DNA from: Granulicella aggregans
GTDB lineage: Bacteria > Acidobacteriota > Terriglobia > Terriglobales > Acidobacteriaceae
DNA: 64,000 nt
Reading direction: 5' to 3'
Assembly (NCBI RefSeq): GCF_014203275.1
Contig: NZ_JACHIP010000004.1
Span: forward strand, 310,001 to 374,000
Shown here piece after piece: positions 20,243 to 28,060 of the stretch; position 1 is the first letter of the stretch; every line of letters begins with the position of its first letter. Both the position numbers and the translations under genes were made by a program. A model generated the notes under the pieces. The model did no database searches, was not told the origin of the DNA, and was given only the letters and a program-made list of their open reading frames with translations.

Positions 20243-21661
20243 ATGTCTCGACCTCAAATTCGCGTGTCTTTGAGGGCCTCAAGGTTCCTGGCAATCATTC
20301 TGACTGCGCTCACTCTGGATTCCTCGGTTTCGGCCCAATCTTCCGCGAAACATCTTATGTCCTCGGCCGATCAGTCGGCACTCAAGCGCGCCCTCGACGC
20401 ATACGACCAGGGCGATCTCAAGACATCTGAGCCCTTACTTTTGGACCTTGCTGTGCGCTTCCCGGCGAGCTACCAGGCTAACGAGGCTCTAGGCAGTCTC
20501 TATGCGGAGAGCGAGCGCACGGATGTGGCGCTTCCGTATCTTCGACGTGCCTGCGCAGTGGCTCCTCACGAAGCCGTCGCCCATGCCAATCTTGGCGCTG
20601 CCTACCTGAAGTTGAACAAGCCAGCCGAGGCTATCGTGGAGCTTCGCATCGCGCTCAAGTCTGATCCGAAGAACGCAGCAACGCAGTCGAACCTCGGCCA
20701 GGCTCTTATGCTCAAAGCTCAACCTGCGGAAGCGGCGAAGGCCTTTGCCGCTGCCTCTGCATTGCAGCCCGCGGACGCTACGGTCCAATACAACCTTGCG
20801 CTCGCGCTGTTTGACGCAGGGTCGATCAAAGAGGCGAAGGCCGCGCTTGACCGCATTCCGGCAGCAGCGGCCAACGACCAGACGGACTCTCTCGCCGGGG
20901 ACATTGAGGAGAAGTTGGGAGACTTTCAGCAGGCCATCGCGCACTATCAGGCGGCTGCGAAGTCGAACCCAAGCGATGCCAATCTCTACGCCCTTACGAT
21001 CGAGCTGATGCGTCACTGGACCTGGGATGAGGCGGTAACCATGGCTGACTTCGGCACTTCGCGATACCCCGCTAGCAAGCACTTCGAGGTCGCGAAGGGC
21101 ATTGCTCAGTTTGGCGGCCAGCACTACCCGGAGGCAGTCGTGACTTTCTCCGACCTGCTGCAGAAGGAACCCGAGAACGCGCTGTACGCGGATTTGTTGG
21201 GTAGGAGTTGCTCGGCAATCGCGGAGGACGCGAGTGCGCAGTGCAACGGGCTCTCGGAGTTTGCTCATCGCCATCCGGAGAACGCGCAGGCGGCGACTTT
21301 TGCGGCGGTGAGCCTGCTGCATAGGCCGTCTGCAGAGCAGGACAAGCCCGAAGTGAAGCGGCTTCTTGACCAGGCGATTGCGGCGGATCCGAAACTTCCC
21401 GAAGCGCACTTCCAGCTTGCGGTGCTCGAGCAATCGCAGACGCAGTGGCTGGAGAGCGTCGCTCCTCTGAAACGGGCCATCGAGTTGCGGCCTACCTACC
21501 CCGAGGCGCACTATCGGCTTTCGCGGGCCTATGCGCATCTTGGAAAGAAGGACGAAGCGCAGCAGGAGATTGCACTGCAGCAGAAGTACACGCAGCAGGC
21601 GAAGGACACCGTGAATACGCACCTTCAGGAGGTCGTGACATTTCTCGTCAAATCCAACTGA
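20243..21661 (+). CDS. Exported TPR-repeat protein
   Basis: 472 residues from ATG 20243, which has AAGGA nine bases upstream; the earlier in-frame ATG 20213 lies in the loop of the receptor terminator. The Sec signal is RASRFLAIILTALTLDSSVSA. The mature protein is almost wholly TPR helices: AVAHANLGAAYLKLNKPAEA, AATQSNLGQALMLKAQPAEA, ATVQYNLALALFDAGSIKEA and, near the end, PEAHYRLSRAYAHLGKKDEA. It would act as a periplasmic scaffold. It is the first gene of a tight three-gene cluster (gaps of 35 and 2 bases). Confidence 0.88.
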   Translation: MSRPQIRVSLRASRFLAIILTALTLDSSVSAQSSAKHLMSSADQSALKRALDAYDQGDLKTSEPLLLDLAVRFPASYQANEALGSLYAESERTDVALPYLRRACAVAPHEAVAHANLGAAYLKLNKPAEAIVELRIALKSDPKNAATQSNLGQALMLKAQPAEAAKAFAAASALQPADATVQYNLALALFDAGSIKEAKAALDRIPAAAANDQTDSLAGDIEEKLGDFQQAIAHYQAAAKSNPSDANLYALTIELMRHWTWDEAVTMADFGTSRYPASKHFEVAKGIAQFGGQHYPEAVVTFSDLLQKEPENALYADLLGRSCSAIAEDASAQCNGLSEFAHRHPENAQAATFAAVSLLHRPSAEQDKPEVKRLLDQAIAADPKLPEAHFQLAVLEQSQTQWLESVAPLKRAIELRPTYPEAHYRLSRAYAHLGKKDEAQQEIALQQKYTQQAKDTVNTHLQEVVTFLVKSN

Positions 21662-21696
21662 ACGCGGGGCAGAACCTGAGCGCAACGCTTCGCGAG

Positions 21697-22839
21697 ATGG
21701 GAGCGAAGCGAGGCTGGGACCGTCGTGAGTTTCTGCGCACCGCAATCGGCGCGGCCACAGCGACCTCCTTGAGTGGATTTTTGCCGCTGCGGGCACAGCA
21801 GCTTCCTCGCGGGCAAAAGGCAGTTGTGGTCACGTTCGGCGGCGGAGCCCGCGATGAGGAGACCTTCGCTCCGGAAGGCCAGGAGAACATTCCACATATG
21901 CTCAGCGAGTTGATTCCGCAGAGCACATTCTTTACGCAGGTCATCAACCACGGCATCCTGGGGCACTATGTGGCGACGGCTTCGCTGGCCACAGGAGCCT
22001 ACGAGACCTTCAACAACTTCGCGCAGACGCCGCCCGACAACCCGACAGTGTTTGAGTACTTTCGAAAGGACCTCAAGCGGCCCGCGCACGATGCGTGGAT
22101 CGTGGCTCCGAGCAACGGTTTCAACCGCATTGGCGCAAGCGATCGCCGTGGTTTCGGGCCGGAGCTTGGCGCGGAGGTCTTGCTGCCGAAGCAACTGCTC
22201 GCTGCGGCGATGGGTGGCAAGTCCGGCAACGACTACGAGCACCTGCTGCGCGATAACTACGAGTCGCCACTCTATACCTCTGCTGTGGGCGGTGGCAGCG
22301 GATCGCACGATGCGGAGATCGAGAAGGTAGCCGACATCTTGAAGCTGTCGGTGGATGACTTCACGTCTCATGCGCGATCGCTCGCGAGTCCCGACGAATT
22401 GTCGGTATTTATAGCGCGGCAGTTGATGCGGCAGCTCTCGCCCAGCCTGCTTTGGATCACGCTGCACGATATCGACATTGCGCACTCTGGCGCGTATTCG
22501 CTCTATCTCGATGGCATCCGGCGCTCCGACCGGCTGTGCAGCGACATCTGGAAGGCGATCGAGACTGATCCGGAGTACAAGGGCAAGACGACGATGTTTA
22601 TCCTCCCGGACTTCGGCCGCGACTCCGATATCTCTCCGGGGGGCAACGGCTTCCAGCATCACCGCACCGGCGACGCTCTGTCCCGGACCACGTGGATGAT
22701 GGTGCTTGGGCCGGGAGTGCGTCAGAACGCGGTGGTGGACCGTCCGGTCGACTCGCTGGACTTGGTACCGACGCTGGGGAGTCTGCTCGGCTTCTCTCCC
22801 ACTTACGCCAAGGGATCGCCGCTGCGGGAGGTGCTGTAG
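21697..22839 (+). CDS. Tat-exported alkaline-phosphatase-superfamily-like protein
   Basis: 380 residues beginning MGAKRGWDRREFLRTAIG, a twin-arginine signal. The mature part carries the ends of an alkaline phosphatase/sulfatase (DUF1501-like) fold: AVVVTFGGGARDEE near the N-terminus, LWITLHDIDIAHSGAY, TTMFILPDFGRDSD, the HH of GFQHHRTGD and DSLDLVPTLGSLLGF at the end. Asp and His residues in these motifs could bind metal, but the usual nucleophilic Ser/Thr after the first Asp is not obvious, so activity is uncertain. It starts 35 bases after the TPR gene and ends two bases before the next gene. Confidence 0.7.
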   Translation: MGAKRGWDRREFLRTAIGAATATSLSGFLPLRAQQLPRGQKAVVVTFGGGARDEETFAPEGQENIPHMLSELIPQSTFFTQVINHGILGHYVATASLATGAYETFNNFAQTPPDNPTVFEYFRKDLKRPAHDAWIVAPSNGFNRIGASDRRGFGPELGAEVLLPKQLLAAAMGGKSGNDYEHLLRDNYESPLYTSAVGGGSGSHDAEIEKVADILKLSVDDFTSHARSLASPDELSVFIARQLMRQLSPSLLWITLHDIDIAHSGAYSLYLDGIRRSDRLCSDIWKAIETDPEYKGKTTMFILPDFGRDSDISPGGNGFQHHRTGDALSRTTWMMVLGPGVRQNAVVDRPVDSLDLVPTLGSLLGFSPTYAKGSPLREVL

Positions 22840-22841
22840 CC

Positions 22842-24062
22842 ATGCTGCCCACACAGTTGAAGCCCGCAGACTTCGCTGCCTACCCGCCGCGGGCACGCGC
22901 CTTCGCAACGGAACACCTCACGATCCTGCAGCAAGTGCCCCTGTCGCTACTTCCAAGTCTGTTGAACGAGGTGATTGGATTCGACTGGAAACTACCTGCC
23001 GAGCGCGCCCAGATCGATCGGCAGGTGCAGTGGCTTGGGGCCATGTCGCCCGCTCAGTTGGCGGACCGCACAAAGGAGTTCGCAGGGCTTCGGCTGAGCG
23101 CGGACCTCGAAGCGATCGACTGGGTCAACGTGCCGTCTTCGTTTCTCGAGCAGTTGACGGCGTGGCTATGGAGCACCCAGCAGATGGACGCCTTCCACGC
23201 GGCGGCGGACAGTTACACGGCAAAGCTTGCGGAGGCCGCCCCCACGCCGGCGCCCGCTATGCCGCGGCTCGCAATCGTCATCGTTGGCAAGGGAGTGGAA
23301 CAGACCAGCTTCCGCCCGTTCAGCAAGCTCCGGGCGCACGGGACTTATTTCACGAAGATCAAGCCGGATGGTGGAGTCGACGCGATCCTTGCACATGCTT
23401 CTGCGCGAGCGCAGAAGAACCCGGAGAAGGCCGCCTTTGCCCATTGGTATGTCGATGGTGGCACCGCCGAGCCAACTAACGGCCTGACGCAGATCTCTTA
23501 CGACGCCCTGGCACCGGCGAGAAGCGCCTTGCTTGGCAGGACGCAGCAGACGATCAGCTCAGGCACCTCCGGCCCGGAAGCGTTGCGCTCGCTATTGGCT
23601 CAGATGAAGCCGCAGGATGTAGGCCTGGCAACTGGATCTGATCGCGAAGTTTTGAATCACTTTCAGCTCAGTCTGCTGACGCAGGGTTCGGGTACGCAGA
23701 TCTTCTCGACTACCTTCGTTCAGTGGGCCGGGCGCGAGTGCCTACGCCGCGCCCAGCCTTCCACACTTGTCCTTCGCTACGCCCCCCGGCAGGAGCAGCA
23801 GCCCATGAATGCGATGCTCAGCGGCGCTCCGATTGAAGGTGGAGGCCCGAAGTCCGATCCCGAAGGCTCACTGATCGACGCCGATATGGGAGCGTATTAC
23901 ACCTGGCTCAATCTCCAGCGGCTCCCAGGTTCAGACCAGTCGCGTTTTCTTGCTTGGTTTGAAGGCCATAGTCAGGCAATCGCTATCGGTCCGGACCTGC
24001 CGCGAGGCACGGTGTCGGACTCATCCCTAAACCTTGCTGGAGTGCTTCGGCTTCTCGCCTGA
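22842..24062 (+). CDS. Protein of unknown function in the TPR/phosphatase-like cluster
   Basis: 406 residues from ATG 22842, two bases after the previous stop. There is no signal peptide. Residues 1-125 are helical (LKPADFAAYPPRARAFATEH, VPLSLLPSLLNEVIGFDWKL) and the rest alternates strands and helices (RLAIVIVGKGVEQTSFRPF, AFAHWYVDGGTAEP, VGLATGSDREVLNHFQLSL). I do not recognise a family. The spacing shows co-translation with the phosphatase-like gene, so it may be a cytoplasmic partner of that exported system. Confidence 0.75.
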   Translation: MLPTQLKPADFAAYPPRARAFATEHLTILQQVPLSLLPSLLNEVIGFDWKLPAERAQIDRQVQWLGAMSPAQLADRTKEFAGLRLSADLEAIDWVNVPSSFLEQLTAWLWSTQQMDAFHAAADSYTAKLAEAAPTPAPAMPRLAIVIVGKGVEQTSFRPFSKLRAHGTYFTKIKPDGGVDAILAHASARAQKNPEKAAFAHWYVDGGTAEPTNGLTQISYDALAPARSALLGRTQQTISSGTSGPEALRSLLAQMKPQDVGLATGSDREVLNHFQLSLLTQGSGTQIFSTTFVQWAGRECLRRAQPSTLVLRYAPRQEQQPMNAMLSGAPIEGGGPKSDPEGSLIDADMGAYYTWLNLQRLPGSDQSRFLAWFEGHSQAIAIGPDLPRGTVSDSSLNLAGVLRLLA

Positions 24063-24103
24063 AGGCCGTGCATAACCCGATGACTGGGCGTATGAAAACT
24101 TCC

Positions 24104-24119
24104 ATGTAAGCCTTTACAT
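24104..24119. promoter_or_regulatory. LacI-type operator-like palindrome before the glycosidase operon
   Basis: ATGTAA-GCCT-TTACAT: six-base arms around a 4-base centre, about 90 bases upstream of the GH35-like gene. The core GTAAGCcTTTAC is close to the GTAAGCgTTTAC site upstream of the ribulokinase gene (35024), which suggests a shared LacI-family regulator. Confidence 0.5.
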
Positions 24120-24210
24120 TCATTATCTCGATAGCGTTTAGTAGGTATGTCCAAAAATCCAAAGCCTTCCGCCGCGAAAACGTTTCACCGATGAACACAG
24201 GAGCGAACTC

Positions 24211-25857
24211 TTGAACCTCTGCAGGATCTTCCTCGCCGCCACTCTTGCCCTTCCTCTTACGCTTAACGCGCAGATGCCCCATGTCGAAAAGCGCGGCGAC
24301 AACTTTGCTATGACCGTCGATGGCAAGCCGTTCCTTGTGCTCGGTGCGCAGATCAACAACTCGAGTTCCTGGGCAAGCACGCTTCCTGGCGTGTGGCCCG
24401 CCCTCGCCGACCTTCACGTGAACACGGTCGAAGCGCCTGTGTATTGGGAGTTGATGGAGCCGACGCCCGGCAAGTTCGACTTCGCCAACGTCGACCTGCT
24501 GGTGAAGGGAGCGCGCGAACACAACCTTCATCTCGTGCTGCTGTGGTTCGGGACGTGGAAGAACGGTCAGAACCACTACGTACCGGAGTGGGTCAAGACC
24601 GACCCCATCAAGTATCCGCGTGAGCAAACGGCTTACGGCAAGCTGCTCGACGTGATGTCGCCCCATTCGACCAACAACCTTGAAGCCGACAAGCACGCCT
24701 TCGCTGCGCTGATGCGTCACGTGAAGGAGATCGACGGCAGCAAGCACACCGTCATCATGATTCAAGTGGAAAACGAGTCAGGCTCAGTCGGCTCGGTGCG
24801 CGACTATTCGCCCGCCGCGCAGAAGCTCTTCGAAGGCGCGGTGCCTGAGGCGTTGACCTCCACGCTGCACACGGCGAAGACGGGAACGTGGTCGCAGACC
24901 TTCGGAGCGGATGCTGATGAGAGCTTCGCGGCCTATGCGACTTCGAGCTACATCAATGAGGTCGCGAAGGCGGGGAAGGCAGAGTATCCACTGCCGATGT
25001 ACTGCAACGTGTGGGTGACGTATCCGGTGCACGCGCTTGAAAACCGCGATAAGGCCAGCGCGGGACAGGAGTATCCCAGCGGCGGAGCGCAGCAGCAGAG
25101 CATCGCAATCTGGAAGGCCGCTGCACCGAACATCGATGTGCTTGCGCCGGATTTCTACTCCGATGACGTGCCCTTCTATCATTCCGTGGTCGCGGCTTAT
25201 CATCGTTCGGATAACGCATTCTTCGTACCGGAGACGGGTATCGCGAAGAACTTTGGCCGCTACTTCTTCTACGCGCTCGGTCATGGCGCTATCGGCTTCT
25301 CGCCCTTCGGTATCGACTACACGGACTGGACGCTGAAGAAGCACGAGATGCCGGACTTCCTCTCGGCAGACTATGCGTTGATCGGGCCGATGCAGAGCGA
25401 GATTGCGCAGTTCAATCTCGAGGGCGAGCTACAGACGGCGGTCGAAGATCCGGGAATGGCACGCGAGCAGTTACATTTTGGCGATGTGGTTGCGACGACT
25501 TCGTTTGGCTTTCCGCAGAAGGATGGTGAAGTTCCACCGGGCACATCGGACTCGCATGGCCGCGCCCTGGTTGCGCAGATTGACGGCAAGTCCGGCGAGT
25601 ATGAGTTTCTAGCGACGGGCTTTGATGCCAGCGTCAGCTTCACCTTCTCGCCGGAGTATGCGAAGGCTCACAATGCGCAGCTTGAGATTCTTCGCGCAGA
25701 GGAAGGGAACTACGAGAACGGTGTGTGGAAGATGACGCGCATCTGGAACGGCGACCAGACCGACCGTGGCCTGCAATTTCATGCCGGAGCTCCTGGACAG
25801 GTGGTTCGCATCCGCCTCCACTCACTGCCATTGACCGGCGAACTCGCCGCCCGCTAG
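24211..25857 (+). CDS. GH35-like beta-galactosidase with DUF5597 domain
   Basis: 548 residues starting at TTG 24211, with AGGAG seven bases upstream. The Sec signal is MNLCRIFLAATLALPLTLNA. The TIM-barrel region resembles GH35 beta-galactosidases: FLVLGAQINNSSSW, VNTVEAPVYWELMEPTPGKF and MIQVENESGSVG, in which the NE pair supplies the acid/base Glu; the VPETGIAKNF segment could supply the nucleophile. The C-terminal ~180 residues match the DUF5597 accessory domain. It is the first gene of a four-gene run of exported sugar enzymes; the GH42 gene begins 11 bases after its stop. Confidence 0.85.
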   Translation: MNLCRIFLAATLALPLTLNAQMPHVEKRGDNFAMTVDGKPFLVLGAQINNSSSWASTLPGVWPALADLHVNTVEAPVYWELMEPTPGKFDFANVDLLVKGAREHNLHLVLLWFGTWKNGQNHYVPEWVKTDPIKYPREQTAYGKLLDVMSPHSTNNLEADKHAFAALMRHVKEIDGSKHTVIMIQVENESGSVGSVRDYSPAAQKLFEGAVPEALTSTLHTAKTGTWSQTFGADADESFAAYATSSYINEVAKAGKAEYPLPMYCNVWVTYPVHALENRDKASAGQEYPSGGAQQQSIAIWKAAAPNIDVLAPDFYSDDVPFYHSVVAAYHRSDNAFFVPETGIAKNFGRYFFYALGHGAIGFSPFGIDYTDWTLKKHEMPDFLSADYALIGPMQSEIAQFNLEGELQTAVEDPGMAREQLHFGDVVATTSFGFPQKDGEVPPGTSDSHGRALVAQIDGKSGEYEFLATGFDASVSFTFSPEYAKAHNAQLEILRAEEGNYENGVWKMTRIWNGDQTDRGLQFHAGAPGQVVRIRLHSLPLTGELAAR

Positions 25858-25868
25858 GAGAACGATTG

Positions 25869-28016
25869 ATGAACCGCTTTCGCATTGCTGCAACTCTTGC
25901 TGTCTTCGTTGTGTCGTCTGCCGCAACATCGGCAGTCGCGCAGAAGACGCCCGCTGTCGGCGCGATGAACGATGTCCTGTACGGGGCTGCCTATTACAAC
26001 GAATACATGCCCGCCGATCTACAGCCGGGACGACTGGATAAGGACATCGCGCTGATGAAGGCCGCCGACATCACCGTTGTCCGCATGGGCGAATCCACCT
26101 GGAGCCTGTGGGAACCCGAGGACGGTAAGTTCGAATATGCCTGGATGGATCGCGTCGTCGATGCGATGGGCAAGGCTGGCATCAAGGTAATCATGGGCAC
26201 GCCGACGTACTCCATCCCGACGTGGATGTATCACGAGCATCCTGAGATGCTGGCGCGGCCGCTGGGTGGAGCGCAGACCTTCTACGGCATGCGGCAGAAC
26301 ATGGATACGGACAACCCGACCTTCCGCTTCTATGCGCAGCGTGTGATCCGCAATATGGTCGAGCACTACAAGAACAACCCCAACGTGATTGGCTGGCAGA
26401 TCGATAACGAGACGTCATCTTACGGTGCTTCGAACAACGATGTTTTCACTGGCTTCGTCGATCATCTGAAGCAAAAGTTTGGAACCACCGACAACCTGAA
26501 CAAGGCGTGGTTCCTGAACTACTGGGGTGAAGATGTAAACGGCTGGGAGAACATGCCGCCGCGCGACGGCACGATCAGCACGAGTTACAAATTGGAATGG
26601 ACGCGCTGGTCGCAGATGCGAGTTACGAATTTTCTCGCGTGGCAGGCTGCTTTGGTGCGTGAATACCGCGGACCGAACCAGTTTGTCACGCAGGATTTTG
26701 GCGGCGCGATGAGGCGCGACGTCAATGAGTTTGAAGTGAGTAAGTCGCTCGATGTGGTCGCGAACAACCCATATCACGCGACTCAAGATCACTTCGACGG
26801 GCAGAATCAAGCCGAGCAAGGCGACTACTCGCGTTCACTGAAGCACATGAACTATCTCGTCACTGAGACCAACGCGCAGACCACCGATTGGTCATCGTCC
26901 TATCAGTACCCACCCTATGATGGTCAGCTTCGTCTGGATGTTTACACGCATCTTTCAAGTGGCGCCAACATGGTCGAGTACTGGCACTGGGCTTCCATTC
27001 ACGCCGGACAGGAGACCTATTGGAAGGGTGTCCTGTCGCACGATCTTGAACCCAATCGCGCCTATGCGGAGGTATCGAAGACTGCACATGAGTTGAAGAG
27101 GATTGGCCCGCAACTCGTCAATCTGAAGATCAAGAACGACGTTGCGATTCTTTACAGCGTTGACTCGGCGAACGGCCTCGACTTCATGCCCTTTGCATCG
27201 GAACCGCGCCAGGGCTGGGCGATGGGGCGGACTACCGCTGACTACAGCACTCTGGTGCATCAGCTTCATCGCGCTCTCTTCAACGCCAATGTTGGCGCGG
27301 ACTTTGTCTTCCCAACTGCGACTGCGGCTGATCTTTCGCAGTACAAGCTGATCGTTGTTCCACCGCTCTACATTGCAGACGACGCGTTGCTCACGCGGCT
27401 GTCCGATTATGTGAAGGGCGGCGGTCATATGTTGATGTGTTTCAAGTCCGGCTTCGCCAACGAGAACTCCGCAGTCCGTTGGGTGATGGCGCCGGGGCCA
27501 TTGCGCGAGGCTGCGGGCTTCAGCTACCAGGAGTTTTCCAATCTCGAAAAGCCTCTCGCGCTTAAGGATGATCCATTTAAACTTGGGGACGAGAATAAGG
27601 TCTCGCATTGGGCAGAGTTTTTGAAGCTTGAGCACGCGAAGCCTCTCGCTTTCTACGATCACCCTTTCTTCGGACAGTGGCCGGCGATCACGCGGAACGA
27701 GTTTGGCTCCGGCACTCTGACCTACGAAGGCACCTTGCTCACCGACAAGCTGCAGGAGCAGGTCGTCCTGGCGGCGCTTGCAGATGCCCACATCGCAGCG
27801 AATCCCAACACCTTGCCCGCGCCGATCCGTGAGAAGAGCGGCGTCAACGGCAAGGGAAATACGCTGCATTACTTCATCAACTACTCCAGCGAGAAGCAGA
27901 GCTTCACCTACAACCAGCAGGCCGGGACCGACCTGCTTACAGGTAAGTCTATAGGGGCCGCGCAAAGCGTGGATATTGCTCCCTGGGACCTCGTCATCGT
28001 CGAAGAAGTCAAGTAA
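25869..28016 (+). CDS. Exported GH42 beta-galactosidase
   Basis: 715 residues from ATG 25869, with AGGAG overlapping the previous stop eight bases upstream. Sec signal FRIAATLAVFVVSSAATSAVA. GH42 features: YGAAYYNEYMPADLQ, MGESTWSLWEPEDGKFEY, VIGWQIDNETSSYG (acid/base Glu), a nucleophile candidate in YLVTETNAQTTDW, and the trimerisation-type domain (LVHQLHRALFNANVGADFVF ... DALLTRLSDYVKGGGHMLMC). It hydrolyses beta-D-galactosidic ends, probably of galacto-oligosaccharides or arabinogalactan. The signal peptide is notable because many GH42 enzymes are cytoplasmic. Confidence 0.92.
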   Translation: MNRFRIAATLAVFVVSSAATSAVAQKTPAVGAMNDVLYGAAYYNEYMPADLQPGRLDKDIALMKAADITVVRMGESTWSLWEPEDGKFEYAWMDRVVDAMGKAGIKVIMGTPTYSIPTWMYHEHPEMLARPLGGAQTFYGMRQNMDTDNPTFRFYAQRVIRNMVEHYKNNPNVIGWQIDNETSSYGASNNDVFTGFVDHLKQKFGTTDNLNKAWFLNYWGEDVNGWENMPPRDGTISTSYKLEWTRWSQMRVTNFLAWQAALVREYRGPNQFVTQDFGGAMRRDVNEFEVSKSLDVVANNPYHATQDHFDGQNQAEQGDYSRSLKHMNYLVTETNAQTTDWSSSYQYPPYDGQLRLDVYTHLSSGANMVEYWHWASIHAGQETYWKGVLSHDLEPNRAYAEVSKTAHELKRIGPQLVNLKIKNDVAILYSVDSANGLDFMPFASEPRQGWAMGRTTADYSTLVHQLHRALFNANVGADFVFPTATAADLSQYKLIVVPPLYIADDALLTRLSDYVKGGGHMLMCFKSGFANENSAVRWVMAPGPLREAAGFSYQEFSNLEKPLALKDDPFKLGDENKVSHWAEFLKLEHAKPLAFYDHPFFGQWPAITRNEFGSGTLTYEGTLLTDKLQEQVVLAALADAHIAANPNTLPAPIREKSGVNGKGNTLHYFINYSSEKQSFTYNQQAGTDLLTGKSIGAAQSVDIAPWDLVIVEEVK

Positions 28017-28060
28017 GCATAATTGCAACCTATTTAGTTACATTTTGGAGAAAGATCGAA

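Noticed and set aside
26955..28028. 357-residue open frame opposite the GH42 gene
   Set aside because: Antisense of a well-supported GH42 enzyme; no family features.
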